Assembly: GCA_035456105.1 (NCBI GenBank)
Contig: DATIDV010000020.1
Location: forward strand, 1 to 64,000
Origin: Viridibacterium sp035456105
GTDB taxonomy: Bacteria > Pseudomonadota > Gammaproteobacteria > Burkholderiales > Rhodocyclaceae
DNA: 64,000 bases
Direction of reading: 5' to 3'
Within the stretch, counting starts at the first letter, position 1. Each line of letters starts with the position of its first letter. Positions 40,835 through 49,354 of the stretch are shown one piece after another. The position numbers and the translations under genes were made by a program. The notes beneath the pieces are model-generated. The model did not search any database. It was given only the letters and a program-made list of their open reading frames with translations, and was not told the origin of the DNA.

Positions 40835-40934
40835 TCGGCGCCCAAAGTATTTGTAGGGCTACCGCGGTTTTCTTCGCGGTCGTGATGGCCCACTGACGTG
40901 GCGCAGCGGACAGCTGCTTGAGGAGGGCAACGCA

Positions 40935-41126
40935 ATGAACTTGATGACCCCGCTCGATCTTGAGCAAGAAGCAAAAATCCAGCGCGCCACGCAGAAGCAA
41001 TGGCGCTGGTCGAACCGCTATGGCTTCGGAGACCTGGCAATCAAGGTTGGACGCTCGGTCCGATACCGGCGCGAGGATATCGAGCGCTGGCTGTTGGAGC
41101 ACCAAGAATACATAGCGCAGAAATGA
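40935..41126 (+). CDS. AlpA/excisionase-like HTH protein
   Basis: A 63-residue protein ending in a short MerR-type helix-turn-helix: WSNRYGFGDLAIKVGRSVRY, then RREDIERWLLEHQEY. The GRSVRYRREDIERWL pattern is the typical wing and second helix of AlpA/excisionase proteins that bind element DNA or activate early genes. Placed just upstream of the replication-type genes, it may regulate them. It could equally be the recombination direction factor. Confidence 0.75.
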   Translation: MNLMTPLDLEQEAKIQRATQKQWRWSNRYGFGDLAIKVGRSVRYRREDIERWLLEHQEYIAQK

Positions 41127-41211
41127 AAACAGCGCCCACCAAAAGGAGCGCTGTCTTTTGAAACCTGTGTCCTGCTTGGCGGCCTGGGCACGCACTCGGA
41201 GAAGACCCCAA

Positions 41212-41727
41212 ATGCACGACTATGTTAGTCACCCGACGCAAGAATCGGCAAGATCTTTTTTGGATGGCTACCCCTGCGGGATGGCTGCAAGCTCCTTGTT
41301 CGGCATCATCGATGAAGAGTTTCGCCAGCGTCTTCTGGTTCTGAACAATCTGGCCGACTTCACCGAGGCTGATCATGCCAACAGGCGGGCCCAGGCGGAT
41401 GGGGCCCTGCTGGTCGGCAGTTCCAAGATCGCGAACCTCGTTGATATGCTGTGCATGACATACGGTTTCAGGCTTGCGGGCCTCGCGCCGGATGACGAGG
41501 CGTCCTCCATGTTCGATAGCGAGGTCAAATTTGCCTCAGACACGGTGGACTGGCTGTCACCTGGCGACGACCGCTTCGCTGTCCGCCTGAAGATCTCTGC
41601 CCCGGCGGTGCTGCTGGTAGTTGCGCAGACTGGGGGCGGCAGAGAGGTCGAACACGTGCTCGGCCGGATCCGGGATCTCGCCGACGTGTTGGGCGATCGG
41701 GTTGAAGCTACGCGGAGGGCAGCATGA
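41212..41727 (+). CDS. Hypothetical protein upstream of the replication ATPase
   Basis: A 171-residue protein of unknown function, starting MHDYVSHPTQESARSFLDG. It contains no recognised domain; a hydrophobic beta-strand (APAVLLVVAQTGGG) lies near the C terminus. Its end overlaps the start of the 760-residue ATPase gene by four bases (ATGA), so the two proteins are probably made together and may act as a pair. An upstream TTG at 41158 is less likely as start. Confidence 0.65.
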   Translation: MHDYVSHPTQESARSFLDGYPCGMAASSLFGIIDEEFRQRLLVLNNLADFTEADHANRRAQADGALLVGSSKIANLVDMLCMTYGFRLAGLAPDDEASSMFDSEVKFASDTVDWLSPGDDRFAVRLKISAPAVLLVVAQTGGGREVEHVLGRIRDLADVLGDRVEATRRAA

Positions 41728-44006
41728 GCAACGTCCCTGCGATCGTGCCAGATGGAGCCGAGCCGAAGCTGCAAATCTATGGGGCTTCCAAGCTGAAGGT
41801 GAATGAGCAAGCCCAGGTCATCGTGCTCTGCAGCACAAAGGAAGCCGACAAGGCGCAAGACCTGCTCACGCAGGCTGGCATCAAAACCAGCCAGCTGGCC
41901 ACCGTTTCGTGGGCAGGTGGCGCCACGGCGGTCAAGGCAGTTGATTGGTCGCCACTTTATGACAGAAGCATTGGCCTGTGGCCGAGTCCCGGAGAGGCTG
42001 GCACCTCTGCAATGCTGGAAATCGGGCGCCTCCTGAAAGGCCACGTCGACGACAGCAAACTCAAGGTGTTTCGCGGCGTTCCAGACGAACTTCCGGATGG
42101 GTTCGATCTACGGAGCCACATCAAGGCGGAGCACAACAAGACGCTGTTCTCGTGGTTTGAGAGTCACGTAGACGGATCCGAAGGTAAGCCGCAGCAGCCT
42201 GATCCCAATATCGAAGAAGACGCCGCCGCCGCGCTCGAGCAGTCGGTCGACGAAGGCGATGCACCGGAGGCAGACGCAGGCGACCAGGTGCAGGAGCGTT
42301 CCGCGCCAGCCGATGCTGAGGAGAACCCGATTGAAGGTTACTTCCGCGTGCTCGGTTTCGATCGGAAGACAATGTACATCTACTCCATCGAGAAGCGGCA
42401 GGTGCTTGAATACAGCGCCCGCGACTTGACGGAGAGCGGGCTGCTCGAACTGGCGCCCGCCAACTGGTGGGAGGAGAGCTTCCCCGGTTCAGGCGGTGCT
42501 ATCAACCGCAAGGCAGCGGCAAACGCGATCATTCGTCTCGCCAATGAGCGCGGGATCTACAACCAGGGACTGGTTCGTGGACGCGGTGCATGGTGGGACA
42601 GCGACCGCCTTGTGGTGCACCTGGGCGATCGGCTCCTGGTCGACGGGATTGAAAGCGGTCTCGCCGAAATCCCGGCCAGCCGGTACGTCTACGAGCAGGA
42701 CAGCCCGTTGGCAGACATTGCTTCGCAGGCTTTGACCGATGGTGAGGGCCAGAGAATCAACGAGATTGCTCGCATGTTCCGGTGGGAGCGCTCCGTGTCA
42801 GCCGACATGCTGGCAGGTTGGTTGTTCCTGGCACCCATCTGCGGGGCGCTCAAATGGCGGCCACACATTTGGATTACTGGCGGCGCCGGTGCCGGTAAGA
42901 CGACTCTGCTCGAGCATTTCGTTCGCCGCCTTCTGCCCGAAAGCATGCCGGTCTTCGCGAACGGAGACAGCAGCGAAGCGGGCCTGCGCCAAAAGCTCGC
43001 GAGCGAGGCGAGGCCGCTGCTTGTCGACGAGACAGAAGCTGATTCAGATCGGGCGAAGTCCCGCATTGAAGCTGTGCTTGGGCTGTTGAGACAGTCATCC
43101 AGCGATACGACGTCCAGGACTTATCGCGGCACCGTGGGCGGCAAGTCGCAGTCCTTCTCACTCAGGACAATGGCCTGCATGGCGAGTATCGGCGTGGCCT
43201 TGCAGCAGCAGCAGGATTTCGAGCGCATCGAAGTTCTCGCTCTCCGCCCGAAGCGGAGCGATCGTCCAGAGACCAGCTGGGAAACCATCAAGGAGCATCT
43301 GAGGTGGATCGCGAAGGACCAGAGCATCGGCTCTCGAATGCTGAAGCGAGCGATCAGCATGGCCAACGTAATAGCGGCAACCGTCGATGTGTTCGCGGCC
43401 GCTGCGGCCGTGACTCTTGGAACGCAGCGGAACGGCGACCAGATCGGCACGCTCCTGGCTGGCGCCTGGTGTTTGCAGAAGAGCCGCGCACCAAGTTTCG
43501 AGGAAGCGGAGGCAGTGCTTCAGGCCATCTCCTGGGACGAGTTCCGTGCCAGTCATCAGGAAGAAGGCGTCGACCTCGTCGCCACTCTTCTTGGTTGCCC
43601 TGTCATTCTGGAGGGCGGCGTGCGAACCACAATTGGCCTTCTGATTGAGCGCGCAACCGGACGGGACGCCGAAGGCCTCGAATCGATGGAACCAAAGCGA
43701 GCGAACGCCAGCCTGGGGCTTTATGGGCTGAAGGTGGTGGCAGACGACCTTAAGGTGCACACGAAGAACGCGGAGCTAGGGCGTCTTCTAAGTGGCACAG
43801 GGTTCCGCAACGGTCTGCACGAGCGGATGCGTCGGATTGAGGGAGCGGACACATTGAGCGGAAAGCCGTTCCGGATCGGTGGCGTGAGCACCAATGGCCT
43901 GGTTATCCCGCTTGCATCAATACTGCCGAAGGACGCTGAAGAGGGCGCAGTGGCGCTTAGCCCGCGCTTCGACTCAAGAGTCCCAGAGGGTCATCCGCTC
44001 GATTGA
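41724..44006 (+). CDS. Replication-type ATPase (primase/helicase-like)
   Basis: A 760-residue protein. The N-terminal 200 residues (Toprim-like order not proven) include an acidic linker around 160-200. Walker A GGAGAGKTT is at 386-394, and a Walker B-like strand with acidic pair (LLVDETEAD) at about 432-440, spaced as in phage DNA helicases of the DUF927/superfamily-3 type. A later RSD-rich segment and an all-alpha tail follow. It is coupled to the hypothetical gene before it and followed by a terminator. It is probably the element's replication initiator or helicase; the polymerising primase motif is not seen. Confidence 0.6.
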   Translation: MSNVPAIVPDGAEPKLQIYGASKLKVNEQAQVIVLCSTKEADKAQDLLTQAGIKTSQLATVSWAGGATAVKAVDWSPLYDRSIGLWPSPGEAGTSAMLEIGRLLKGHVDDSKLKVFRGVPDELPDGFDLRSHIKAEHNKTLFSWFESHVDGSEGKPQQPDPNIEEDAAAALEQSVDEGDAPEADAGDQVQERSAPADAEENPIEGYFRVLGFDRKTMYIYSIEKRQVLEYSARDLTESGLLELAPANWWEESFPGSGGAINRKAAANAIIRLANERGIYNQGLVRGRGAWWDSDRLVVHLGDRLLVDGIESGLAEIPASRYVYEQDSPLADIASQALTDGEGQRINEIARMFRWERSVSADMLAGWLFLAPICGALKWRPHIWITGGAGAGKTTLLEHFVRRLLPESMPVFANGDSSEAGLRQKLASEARPLLVDETEADSDRAKSRIEAVLGLLRQSSSDTTSRTYRGTVGGKSQSFSLRTMACMASIGVALQQQQDFERIEVLALRPKRSDRPETSWETIKEHLRWIAKDQSIGSRMLKRAISMANVIAATVDVFAAAAAVTLGTQRNGDQIGTLLAGAWCLQKSRAPSFEEAEAVLQAISWDEFRASHQEEGVDLVATLLGCPVILEGGVRTTIGLLIERATGRDAEGLESMEPKRANASLGLYGLKVVADDLKVHTKNAELGRLLSGTGFRNGLHERMRRIEGADTLSGKPFRIGGVSTNGLVIPLASILPKDAEEGAVALSPRFDSRVPEGHPLD

Positions 44007-44036
44007 CTGCTGCGGGGAGTAGCAAGCGCACCAGTA

Positions 44037-44058
44037 GCCGCCTCAGGGCGGCTTTTTT
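44037..44058 (+). terminator. Rho-independent terminator
   Basis: Perfect GCCGCC-TCAG-GGCGGC hairpin followed by six T residues, 31 bases after the stop of the replication-type ATPase gene. Confidence 0.85.
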
Positions 44059-44138
44059 CTTGCCCAGCGCGCGCGGGAGCGGCTGCAAAAGCCCGTTCAC
44101 GGCGAAATGTAAGTGTCCGCCCTCACGTTTTGGCTAAA

Positions 44139-44156
44139 TGTGAGAGGGCTCTCACA
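44139..44156. promoter_or_regulatory. Palindromic operator-like site
   Basis: TGTGAGAG-GG-CTCTCACA is an exact 8-base inverted repeat with a 2-base centre. Further CTCACA or TGTGAG copies occur at about 44307, 44317 and 44368 within the 535-base gap 44007-44541, which has no gene. An operator, a protein-binding cluster or an origin are all possible. Confidence 0.5.
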
Positions 44157-44541
44157 CGCCGAAACCTAGATCTGGTGCGGGTTTTCGCGATTCGTGAGGA
44201 AAGTGGTGAATTTTCCGCGGACATAAATACAGGAGATAGAACCTTCACGTATGTATCCCACTGGGTAAGCAATACGACACCCCTTTATATCTATCTCTTT
44301 TCATACTCACATTTCTCACATTCCACACAGAGCCAGTGTTTGCGTGGGTTTCAGGCGTGAGGGGACTTGTGAGACCGAGTGGCAATGCTCACGCATGGTG
44401 CTGGCATGCCGTAGGAGCGTCGTGTCACGCGTGTCACCTTCCAGCCCCGCCAATGCCGCAGCTATTGCGCAGCATTGTGGTCTGCCATGGGTGTAAAAAT
44501 GGGGACAGAGTAGGGTGGGGTGGCTCACGCGGCGGTGCACT

Positions 44542-46701
44542 CTAGTCGCGCTCGCCTCGATCCGCGCGCTGCCAAGCTTGGAGGAATTCCTGGACTTCGG
44601 AGCCCCCGCCCGCAGCAGCAACAGCTTCGACGCGCGATCGGAATGCATCCACGTCGATCAATCGAGCCATGCCCCTGAGGTTTACTCGTGTCGACCGCTT
44701 TGCGACCAGGTCACCCAACCCTGCAAAGCCGATCCCCTGGCTCCAGCTGTATGAGGTGAATGCCTTTGCGAGCTGCCGAACGCCGTCATCACTGGCGAAG
44801 GCCGCGGATGTCCAGGCTCGAACTGCTGCGCCCTCGTCTGCGGTCAAATCCGCCCAGGAATGCAACAGGTGCGGCAGATCCCCGTGCGCAAGTAGAGTGC
44901 CGTCCGCTGCTGCGGCTTCAATTCGCGCACGCAGGAGCCCGCGGAGATGCTCCGCGTCTGCTTCCGTTGTCAGGCACCTCTCCGGTGGCTCGCGCTCCTC
45001 GCCTTCTCTCGGGTGATAGTCGGTCCAAGCCGAACGGGTGAAGTCGGCCAGCCAGCCAAGTGAAGCCGTGTCGCAAGCTCGCCGGAAGATCGCGGAGCGT
45101 TCCTCGATCGGCGTGCGCTCCTTCGTGAGAGCCCGCAGCAGCCAGTGCAGACGCAACTCGTTGTTGGCCATGCCGAAGCCCCTTGCGGCATCAGCTTCGA
45201 CGTTGATCTCGTCGGCGATCTCGAAGAGCGCAGTCAGAAGCGCCTCAACCTTGCTGCCCTCCACGCGCTCCGAGTGTGTTGTCAGCTCGCCTAGCCATAC
45301 GGCGGCCTTGGTGCCGCCCGATCGCCGAGCCACGGTCACGGCGTTGCGCAGCGTGGTCCTCACATACTCGCCGTCATCCGCGCGGGCCAGGAACGCGTCA
45401 AGCTCGGCGCTCGTGAGAACGTCGTCACCTATCGAGAAGCGGAAGTAGGAATCGAAATGGTCGGATGAGCACACACGGCGTTCCAGCGCCCATTGTTTCG
45501 CGAACCCATCGCCGTAGCCCATGTTCTCCCAGGCGGATTCCAGAGCTGGGAACAGACGCATCAGCAGCCGTCGCATCCGGTTGTCGTCTGCAGGCGGCGT
45601 AGCACCGAAAAAGAGACCGTTGAAGTGCTGCGCTGCCGCTTCGCGATCACGTCGCTCGCTGACTGCGCCGGTCAGTCGCTCCCTATTCTGGCGGATGGCT
45701 CGATAGATGTTGGGCTGCAAGAGGCGCAGCATCTCCAGCGCGACGAAGTCGGCGCGGTCCACCTCGCCGGCTACGGCTGGCCAGGACACGCTCAGTGAAT
45801 TGGTGAAGCGTGCGACATCCCGGGGAGTCCGCATCGCGGGCGAGATTCCTTCGTAGAAGATGTTCATGAAGCGGACCATGTCCCGCTCGGCCGGCGCGCC
45901 GCAGATCGATTCGATCAGCGACAGCAGATGTTGCTGAACGTCGAACACCGATGGATCAGGCAGTTCGAATGCAGCCTGGACGATCTTTTCCAGGTAGTGC
46001 GGACCTTCCGAGGGATAGCGCTCGCTGACGATCTTCTCAGCCAGCGGACGGTCATAAACCAGAAGGTACATGACGTTCGGCAAACGGCCGACCGACTTCA
46101 CTAGCCGGAAGATCAGCAAGGCCTCGTCAGGTGAGAGCCGATCGATGTCGTCGATGACGATGAGGAAGCGCTTCTTTTGTTCCCGCAACGCCTGCGATAA
46201 CTCGGCGTGAAGCGCCTCGACGCTTTCGTCTTGCTCAATCATGCCGGCGAGCCACTCCATGCCCTTTTCGGCAATCCCCCCGACGATCCCCGCTCCCGCG
46301 GCTTCCGCGACCTTTCCGACGAGCGCCCCACCCCGCAGCAGGCGAGCGCCAAGCTTCGGCAGCTTCTTCTTGACCTTGTCACTCAGGCTGGGGCCCAAGC
46401 CCGCGTAAAGCTCTCGGAAAAAGGCGAGTGCTAGTGCGTCCTCGCCCCTGAACCACCAGCAAGCAAAGTCGATGATGACGATCTCCTCAGCCTCGACCGC
46501 TTCGGCCAGATGGTGCTTGCAGAGATTGACCACGCTGCTTTTGCCAGAACCCCACGGACCATTGAGACCGATCACCGCCCCCTGGGGCGACTGCATCTTG
46601 CGAAAGCTTGCGGCAAGGGCGCGCGCAAAAGGATCAACGCCGAAGCGGTCCTCGTTCGGGCTGCCGATCGGTTGATCGTTGTAAAGCACGTGCTCAGTCA
46701 T
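44542..46701 (-). CDS. KAP-family P-loop NTPase
   Basis: A 719-residue STAND-like NTPase of the KAP family. Walker A is GPWGSGKSS (residues 48-56). The Walker B strand FLIVIDDIDRL has Asp184-Asp185. A hydrophobic, glycine-rich segment between them (about 120-150, LRGGALVGKVAEAAGAG) may be the membrane insertion typical of KAP proteins. VMYLLVYDRPLAEKIV and the long helical C-terminal half fit too. KAP NTPases are often linked to phage defence and plasmid functions; the exact role is unknown. It is divergent from the serine-recombinase operon. Confidence 0.82.
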   Translation of the reverse strand: MTEHVLYNDQPIGSPNEDRFGVDPFARALAASFRKMQSPQGAVIGLNGPWGSGKSSVVNLCKHHLAEAVEAEEIVIIDFACWWFRGEDALALAFFRELYAGLGPSLSDKVKKKLPKLGARLLRGGALVGKVAEAAGAGIVGGIAEKGMEWLAGMIEQDESVEALHAELSQALREQKKRFLIVIDDIDRLSPDEALLIFRLVKSVGRLPNVMYLLVYDRPLAEKIVSERYPSEGPHYLEKIVQAAFELPDPSVFDVQQHLLSLIESICGAPAERDMVRFMNIFYEGISPAMRTPRDVARFTNSLSVSWPAVAGEVDRADFVALEMLRLLQPNIYRAIRQNRERLTGAVSERRDREAAAQHFNGLFFGATPPADDNRMRRLLMRLFPALESAWENMGYGDGFAKQWALERRVCSSDHFDSYFRFSIGDDVLTSAELDAFLARADDGEYVRTTLRNAVTVARRSGGTKAAVWLGELTTHSERVEGSKVEALLTALFEIADEINVEADAARGFGMANNELRLHWLLRALTKERTPIEERSAIFRRACDTASLGWLADFTRSAWTDYHPREGEEREPPERCLTTEADAEHLRGLLRARIEAAAADGTLLAHGDLPHLLHSWADLTADEGAAVRAWTSAAFASDDGVRQLAKAFTSYSWSQGIGFAGLGDLVAKRSTRVNLRGMARLIDVDAFRSRVEAVAAAGGGSEVQEFLQAWQRADRGERD

Positions 46702-46999
46702 CGCTTCGTCTCACATAGGTCGGTTAATTGGCTAGGTTAGCGACGCCTTGAGTCGCGGCTCGACGACTAGATCGCCATTCCGCTCAAGCGACATGCCCGT
46801 TGTCGGCCCCGAATCACATCTGTCAGGCTAGCAGTGGTTGCTGGGGCAGGGTGCACGCTGACATTGCTAAGTGGCACCCGTCCCCCGCTTGGTGGTTTGT
46901 ACCAGGTTGGGCAGCACTCAGCCCGGTCGGCCGTTCCTTTTGGGTGTGCCTGAAGTGATGCGCCTGCAGGCGTCCTTTTTTGCTCAAGGAACTTGAAAA

Positions 47000-47046
47000 G
47001 TAACACCCAAACTGTAACAATCAAAAAAGATCATCCCAAATGTTAC
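47000..47046. promoter_or_regulatory. Operator- or recombination-site-like repeats
   Basis: GTAACA occurs at 47000-47005 and 47014-47019, and its inverse TGTTAC at 47041-47046, just before the recombinase ATG at 47057. They may bind the recombinase or a regulator. The rest of the 355-base gap from 46702 has no gene. Confidence 0.4.
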
Positions 47047-47056
47047 GGGGGCAAAA

Positions 47057-47701
47057 ATGTTCATTCGCGGATACCTTCGGGCATCGACTTCAGACCAAGA
47101 CGCAAACCGTGCTCAGAAAGACTTGGCAGACTTCGCAGAAGGCCACGGTCTCAAGGTCGCGTGCTGGTACGCAGAGAACGAATCCGGGGCAACGCTGCAG
47201 CGGCCGGAGTTGATGCGCCTGCTGGCTGACGCCTCGCCTGGTGATGTGCTCCTGGTCGAGCAGGTCGACCGGATCAGTCGCTTGACCGACGCCGACTGGC
47301 AGAAGCTGCGGGCATTGATCGATCAGAAGGGCATTCGGATTGTGGCCCTCGATCTGCCGACGAGCCATATGCTGGTCAAGGGCGCTGCCGGGGCTGGCGA
47401 CGACTTCACCGGCCGCATGCTCTCCGCCATCAATGGCATGCTGCTTGACATGCTCGCCGCGATCGCACGCAAGGATTACGAGGACCGGCGACGACGCCAG
47501 GCGCAAGGGATTGAGAAGGCGAAGGCTGCCGGCGCGTACGGCGGCCGGAAATCAGACGACGAGCTGCACAAGCGCGTCCGCGACGCTCTCAGTGCCGGTC
47601 TGGGTATCCGCGCGACCGCTCGCGTGGTCGGCTGCTCGGCGACGACGGTGCTGCGGATCCGGGATCTATACAGCCTGGAGCCTGAGCCGGTCGCCGCATG
47701 A
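47057..47701 (+). CDS. Serine recombinase (resolvase/invertase family)
   Basis: A 214-residue small serine recombinase. The N-terminal catalytic domain starts RGYLRASTSDQDANRA, where Ser in RASTSDQ is the nucleophile, and continues with the conserved VEQVDRISRL and the long helix region. The C-terminal helix-turn-helix is GLGIRATARVVGCSATTVLRI. It could resolve, invert or regulate DNA. Its stop overlaps the start of the oxygenase-like gene (ATGA), tying it to the next two genes. Confidence 0.9.
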   Translation: MFIRGYLRASTSDQDANRAQKDLADFAEGHGLKVACWYAENESGATLQRPELMRLLADASPGDVLLVEQVDRISRLTDADWQKLRALIDQKGIRIVALDLPTSHMLVKGAAGAGDDFTGRMLSAINGMLLDMLAAIARKDYEDRRRRQAQGIEKAKAAGAYGGRKSDDELHKRVRDALSAGLGIRATARVVGCSATTVLRIRDLYSLEPEPVAA

Positions 47702-48354
47702 CAACACTACTCGATGAACTGCAGCGGACCGGGTGGACCGTCGTTCGAGCGCTAGGGCAGGACCGGGATAGTCTTGAGCAAGATGTGACGACGATCGCCG
47801 GATCGTTGGGCACGCTTGCCGGCATGCGCGACCGTCACCCAGTTCAGGCGCTCTCGCCGTATCCGTCCGACGTGGCGAGAGCTTCTTCGCTCAGCAGGAA
47901 GTATGGCCTGGGCACTTTCCCCTTTCACTGCGATACCGCCCACTGGCCAGTGCCTTGTCGGTTCGTCGTGCTCGGCTGCCTAGAGCCAGGCCAGACCCCC
48001 GCGTATACGACTTTGCTCGATACTCAAAGACTGCAGCTCACCGCGCGAGAGAAGGCCCTTGCAGAGCAGTCATTGTTCTTCGTCAGGAATGGCCGGAAGT
48101 CGTTCTACGCCAGCATACTGTCGCCGCGAAGGAGCTTTGCGCGCGTCGACCCCGGTTGCCTGGAGCCGTGTTCGGACGACGCGGCCGAGGCCCTATCGCT
48201 ATTTGCACCTGCAGACGGCCATCCGGCAACTGCGCGCGTCATGCTGGAAAAGGGCGATGTCCTCGTCATCGACAATTGGCGAACCCTCCACGGACGTGAG
48301 GCCGTTTCGGCCCCGGACTCCAATCGAGAGCTTTTGAGGTCTATCGTGCTATGA
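47698..48354 (+). CDS. TauD/clavaminate-synthase-like Fe(II)/2-oxoglutarate oxygenase
   Basis: A 218-residue protein with the metal triad of 2-oxoglutarate oxygenases: HCD (His77, Asp79 in FPFHCDTAHWP) and distal His198 (NWRTLHGRE). Arg210, twelve residues further, fits the 2-oxoglutarate-binding arginine. GDVLVIDNWRTLHGRE is the typical last core strand of TauD-like enzymes. ATG 47698 overlaps the recombinase stop and its own stop overlaps the next start (ATGA), so three genes are translationally coupled. Its substrate is unknown: a small molecule, a nucleic acid or a protein. Confidence 0.8.
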   Translation: MTTLLDELQRTGWTVVRALGQDRDSLEQDVTTIAGSLGTLAGMRDRHPVQALSPYPSDVARASSLSRKYGLGTFPFHCDTAHWPVPCRFVVLGCLEPGQTPAYTTLLDTQRLQLTAREKALAEQSLFFVRNGRKSFYASILSPRRSFARVDPGCLEPCSDDAAEALSLFAPADGHPATARVMLEKGDVLVIDNWRTLHGREAVSAPDSNRELLRSIVL

Positions 48355-49298
48355 AGACTCGTGACATTCATCCCGCCCTGTCGAGTGAGCCGCTGTTCCA
48401 GAAGGCCAGGGCGTACATTCACCGCGCCTTGGGTAGAAAGAGCTCGGGCGACTTGGACGAGTACCAGCTATGGGCATCGCTTGCTCTGGAGCTCCTGGGG
48501 AAGGCCGCTCTGTCTTCGGTGCATCCGAGCCTTGTTGCCGATCCGACTCATTTCCAGTCGCTGTTCGCCGCCTCAGGTATCCACATCGCGACCGACGTTA
48601 AGACGATTGCTGCCCATACGCTCTTTGAGCGACTTAGGCATCTGTCGGCCGGGTTCGACGAAAGCGTTAAGACGTTCTGCAACAACATCTCTCAGCGTAG
48701 GAACGCTGAACTTCACTCCGGCGAAGCACCATTCCGGACGATGAAGTTGGACGCGTGGGAAGCGCGATATTGGCATGCTTGCCAGCAGATCTTGGACATC
48801 ATGGATTCGTCCCTTGACGAATGGCTTGGTGCCGACAAAGCCAAGGCGCCGAAGGATATTCTTGATCACGCCCAGAAGGCGGTAGCCGCTGCCGTCACGG
48901 TCCGGATCGAGACAGCGAAGATCACCTTCCTGGCGCGGAAGAAAAAAGAGCAAGCCGACGCTCTCGCCGAGGCAAGCGGCAAAAGCGCATACCACTACCG
49001 GAACCTGTTCAAGCTTATGTCAGACCACGAGTGGGAGGCGACGTGTCCCGCGTGCGGAGGCAAAGCATTCCTCGCCGGCGTCCAGGTCAGCGAGGAAATC
49101 TCCGAAACGAACCCTGATGAGTTCGGCGGCGTGTGGGAGATGGTTGAGAAGTCGTTTGTCGCCGAGGAGTTTCACTGCCCTGTGTGTGACCTCGTGCTCA
49201 ACAGCCACGATGAGATCCGCGCCGCTGGTCTGCCTGAAGACCATTCAGAGACCGAAGAGCGCGAGATGGAATACGAGCCTGAATACGGCAACGAGTGA
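48351..49298 (+). CDS. HEPN-like protein with C-terminal zinc ribbon
   Basis: A 315-residue protein. An all-alpha first half holds SQRRNAELHSG, in which Arg117-Asn118-X3-His122 is the RNxxxH motif of HEPN ribonucleases. A basic helical link (KAVAAAVTVRIETAKITFL) leads to a zinc ribbon with Cys232/Cys235 (CPAC) and Cys276/Cys279 (CPVC), and a very acidic tail. Coupled to the oxygenase gene by an ATGA overlap. HEPN proteins are usually RNases of toxin-antitoxin or anti-phage systems; here that is inference from the motif only. Confidence 0.6.
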   Translation: MKTRDIHPALSSEPLFQKARAYIHRALGRKSSGDLDEYQLWASLALELLGKAALSSVHPSLVADPTHFQSLFAASGIHIATDVKTIAAHTLFERLRHLSAGFDESVKTFCNNISQRRNAELHSGEAPFRTMKLDAWEARYWHACQQILDIMDSSLDEWLGADKAKAPKDILDHAQKAVAAAVTVRIETAKITFLARKKKEQADALAEASGKSAYHYRNLFKLMSDHEWEATCPACGGKAFLAGVQVSEEISETNPDEFGGVWEMVEKSFVAEEFHCPVCDLVLNSHDEIRAAGLPEDHSETEEREMEYEPEYGNE

Positions 49299-49354
49299 GC
49301 TTTAAGCCGACCAAAGCGGATGCAATGTGGCTGGTATCTTCGTGGGCACCGCCG

